Of a DNA stretch of 64,000 nucleotides, positions 61,921-64,000 are shown piece by piece. This DNA is from Castellaniella sp. S9. GTDB taxonomy: Bacteria; Pseudomonadota; Gammaproteobacteria; Burkholderiales; Burkholderiaceae_B. The DNA lies in NCBI RefSeq assembly GCF_027257175.1, contig NZ_JAPFGD010000003.1, positions 124,001-188,000 on the forward strand, given 5' to 3'. Each line of letters opens with the position of its first letter. Within the stretch, counting starts at the first letter, position 1. A program made the position numbers and the translations under genes. The notes below the pieces were generated by a model that was not told the origin of the DNA, searched no databases, and worked only from the letters and a program-made list of their open reading frames with translations.

Positions 61921-63006
61921 ATGCAACGACGTTCATTCATCAAGCAAGCGGGCCTCGGACTGACGGCAACCGCCGCAGCGATCGCCGCACCAGCCGTCCA
62001 CGCGCAGCCGGCGCTGAGATGGCGCATGGCGACCAGCTACAGCACCTCGCTCCACGCCCATTACGGCTCCGAGCAGCGGTTCACCCAACTGGTCGAACAG
62101 ATGTCCGGCGGCAAATTCACGATCACGCTGCACCACGCAGGCGAACTCATGCCCGCCTTCGGCGTGCTCGACGGCGTACAGAACGGCACCGTCGAATGCG
62201 TGCATACCGCACCCTACTATTTCGTCGGCAAGGACGAGACCTTCGGCATCGGCTCGGGCATCCCCTTCGGCCTGAACACGCGGCAGATGAACGCATGGAT
62301 GTTCGACGGTAACGGCCTGGATCTCATGCGCGAGTTCTATCGCAACTACAACATCATCAACTTCCCCATGGGCAACACCAATGCCCAGATGGGAGGCTGG
62401 TTCCGCAAGGAGGTCCAGGGCGTGGAAGACCTCCAGGGCCTGAAGATCCGCATCCCAGGCATGGCCGGGGAGGTATTCCAGCGCATGGGAGCGGTGCCGC
62501 AGCAGATCCCCGGATCGGACATCTACACCTCGCTCGAGAAGGGCACCATCGACGCGGCGGAATGGGTCGGTCCCCTGGACGACCAGAAGCTGGGCCTGAA
62601 CAAAGTCGCTCCGTACTACTATTATCCCGGCTGGTGGGAAGGGTCCGGCCAGGTGGACCTGTTCGTCAACACCAAGGCGTGGGAATCCCTGTCGGCGGAA
62701 AACCAGGCCATCATCCAGGCGGCATCCACCGTCGGCCACCTCGCAATGCAAACCATCTACGACAACCGCAATCCGCAGGCGCTCAAGGAATTGGTCGGTG
62801 GCGGCACGCAATTGCGCCGCTTCTCCAAGCCGATCATGGATCGCAGCTTCAAGGAATCGATGCAGCTTTTCGACGAGATTTCCGGCCGTAATCCCAACTG
62901 GAAAAAGGTCTACGCCGACTACGCGAAATTCCGGGCCGACCAGAACTCGTGGTTCAAGTTCGCCGAAGGCAGCTTCGACAGCTACATGCAGATGCAGGAC
63001 TGGTAA
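61921..63006 (+). CDS. TRAP transporter substrate-binding protein (DctP/TakP-like)
   Basis: A 361-residue periplasmic binding protein with a twin-arginine signal (QRRSFIKQAGLG, cleavage near VHAQP). Mature-domain motifs: YGSEQRFTQLVEQMSGGKFT, PYYFVGKDETFGIGSGIPFG and the ligand-contact arginine in LKIRIPGMAGEVFQRMGAVP. This matches the FcbT1/TakP branch, whose known ligands are oxo- and hydroxy-carboxylates. AAAAGGAGGAG is one of the strongest ribosome sites here. It is last in the cluster, 44 bp after the large permease. Confidence 0.9.
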   Translation: MQRRSFIKQAGLGLTATAAAIAAPAVHAQPALRWRMATSYSTSLHAHYGSEQRFTQLVEQMSGGKFTITLHHAGELMPAFGVLDGVQNGTVECVHTAPYYFVGKDETFGIGSGIPFGLNTRQMNAWMFDGNGLDLMREFYRNYNIINFPMGNTNAQMGGWFRKEVQGVEDLQGLKIRIPGMAGEVFQRMGAVPQQIPGSDIYTSLEKGTIDAAEWVGPLDDQKLGLNKVAPYYYYPGWWEGSGQVDLFVNTKAWESLSAENQAIIQAASTVGHLAMQTIYDNRNPQALKELVGGGTQLRRFSKPIMDRSFKESMQLFDEISGRNPNWKKVYADYAKFRADQNSWFKFAEGSFDSYMQMQDW

Positions 63007-63031
63007 GCCAAAGGCCGCGCGCCCAACCGCC

Positions 63032-64000
63032 TCAGGCCGGCACGCCGTACAAGTCGTACTCGTCGGCGTCCTCGATGCGCACCTGGACCAGGTCGCCGGG
63101 GGCACGGCCGGCGGCATCGCGCAGCAGCACGGTGCCGTCGATTTCAGGTGCGTCGGCCATGGACCGCGCGGTGGCGCCGCCCTCGCCGTCGACCTCGTCG
63201 ACCAGCACCGTCAGGGTGCGGCCGACCTTGGCCGCCAAGCGGCGCGTGGAGATCGACTGCTGGTGCGCCATGAAGCGCTCCCAGCGCTCGGCCTTGACCT
63301 CGTCGGGCACCGCGTCCGGCAAGTCGTTGGCGCGCGCACCCTCGACCGGCGAATACTGGAAACAGCCGACGCGGTCCAGCTGCGCCTCATCCATCCAATC
63401 CAGCAGGTACTGGAAATCCTCCTCGGTCTCGCCGGGAAAGCCGACGATGAAGGTCGAGCGCAGGGTCAAGTCCGGACAGGACTCGCGCCACTGGCGGATG
63501 CGCGCCAGGGTGCGGTCCTCGAAGGCGGGACGCTTCATGGCGCGCAGGATGCGCGGGCTGGCGTGCTGGAAGGGAATGTCCAGATACGGCAGGATGCGGC
63601 CCTCGGCCATCAGCGGGATCAGCTCGTCGACGTGGGGATAGGGATAGACGTAGTGCATGCGCACCCAGACCCCGAACTCCCCCAGTGCACTGGCCAGCGC
63701 GGTGAGGCGGGTCTTGACCGGGCGGCCGTCCCAGAAACCGGTGCGGTACTTGACGTCGACCCCATAGGCGCTGGTGTCCTGCGAGATCACCAGCAATTCC
63801 TTCACGCCCGCGTCGACCAGGCGGCGCGCCTCGCCCAGCACGTCCCCGATGGGCCGGCTGACCAAGCGTCCGCGCATCGAGGGGATGATGCAGAAACTGC
63901 AATTGTGGTTGCAGCCCTCGGAGATCTTCAGATAGGCGTAGTGGCGCGGCGTCAGGCGGATACCCTGCGGCGGCACCAGGTCGACGTAGGGGTCGTGGAC
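63032..64000 (-). CDS. rimO: Ribosomal protein S12 methylthiotransferase RimO, N-terminus cut by window edge
   Basis: RimO adds a methylthio group to Asp89 of ribosomal protein S12. The frame is open to base 64000, beginning [19 protein letters not shown], so the N-terminal UPF0004 domain lies outside. Visible: radical-SAM motif [55 protein letters not shown] and a C-terminal TRAM domain ending [12 protein letters not shown]. Convergent with the TRAP binding-protein gene after 25 bp. Confidence 0.95.
   Translation of the reverse strand, partial: VHDPYVDLVPPQGIRLTPRHYAYLKISEGCNHNCSFCIIPSMRGRLVSRPIGDVLGEARRLVDAGVKELLVISQDTSAYGVDVKYRTGFWDGRPVKTRLTALASALGEFGVWVRMHYVYPYPHVDELIPLMAEGRILPYLDIPFQHASPRILRAMKRPAFEDRTLARIRQWRESCPDLTLRSTFIVGFPGETEEDFQYLLDWMDEAQLDRVGCFQYSPVEGARANDLPDAVPDEVKAERWERFMAHQQSISTRRLAAKVGRTLTVLVDEVDGEGGATARSMADAPEIDGTVLLRDAAGRAPGDLVQVRIEDADEYDLYGVPA

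Overview
The window is a dense, strongly GC-rich stretch of chromosome from a betaproteobacterium of the order Burkholderiales, most likely Alcaligenaceae (the Bordetella/Achromobacter/Castellaniella side). The evidence is the gene content and order: DUF3460-scpA-panC, ubiE/Tim44-like/ubiJ/ubiB, the Kdo/Lpt operon followed by hpf-ptsN-hprK-rapZ, rsmI/yraN/SIS protein/dolP, and gpmA-envC-ctpA-moeB. It also carries ubiquinone genes, an LPS export machine and a PTSNtr/HPr-kinase module without sugar-PTS genes. Genus is not claimed. No rRNA, tRNA, CRISPR array, phage or transposase was seen. Both ends cut genes: zapD on the left and rimO on the right.

Layout. 1-6.8 kb: cell division and CoA genes (zapD, coaE), a lipoprotein, an orphan LuxR-type regulator, panC-scpA-DUF3460, and an MFS exporter convergent with an MmyB-like XRE regulator. 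6.8-14.2 kb is a vitamin B12 locus: metH on the minus strand, a small unrecognised gene behind a palindromic promoter, then a cobalamin riboswitch driving btuB-btuF. 14.3-16.7 kb: thiG, thiD and a PIMT-like methyltransferase. 16.7-21.4 kb (minus): hldC (rfaE2), ubiB, ubiJ, a Tim44-like membrane protein and ubiE. 21.5-25.1 kb: phoBR and ilvA. 25.1-28.5 kb is a small accessory patch: a vapBC-type toxin-antitoxin pair with an AT-rich promoter that appears to have landed on the 3' end of a glxA-type regulator gene, an isochorismatase-like hydrolase, an entericidin and a YqaA-like membrane protein. 28.5-32.5 kb: one very large FAD/Fe-S oxidoreductase.

33-46 kb carries envelope and housekeeping genes in tightly overlapping operons: kdsD-kdsC-lptC-lptA-lptB (Kdo synthesis plus LPS transport), hpf-ptsN-hprK-rapZ-rlpA, and yraN-diaA/gmhA-dolP-tlpA-argB-HAD. 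46-55 kb: ctpA, envC and gpmA (minus), rhodanese-grxC-secB-gpsA (plus), trmL-comF (minus) and a BioC-like methyltransferase.

55-63 kb is the most accessory-looking part. An OsmC-family protein lies behind a near-perfect 19-bp inverted repeat that contains its promoter, followed by a TetR regulator with a Cys-x-Cys motif. Next is a divergent GntR(FCD)-controlled catabolic cluster: an enolase-superfamily dehydratase/racemase, a D-2-hydroxyacid dehydrogenase and a three-gene TRAP transporter of the large-permease (FcbT/TakP-like) type. This cluster probably imports and dehydrates or oxidises an unknown hydroxy- or sugar-acid.

Most of the window is ordinary core genome. The items most worth a second look are the OsmC/TetR palindrome, the TRAP/enolase cluster with its altered active-site motif, the glxA/vapBC junction, the palindrome-driven 55-residue protein at 10.8 kb, and the 1,310-residue oxidoreductase.
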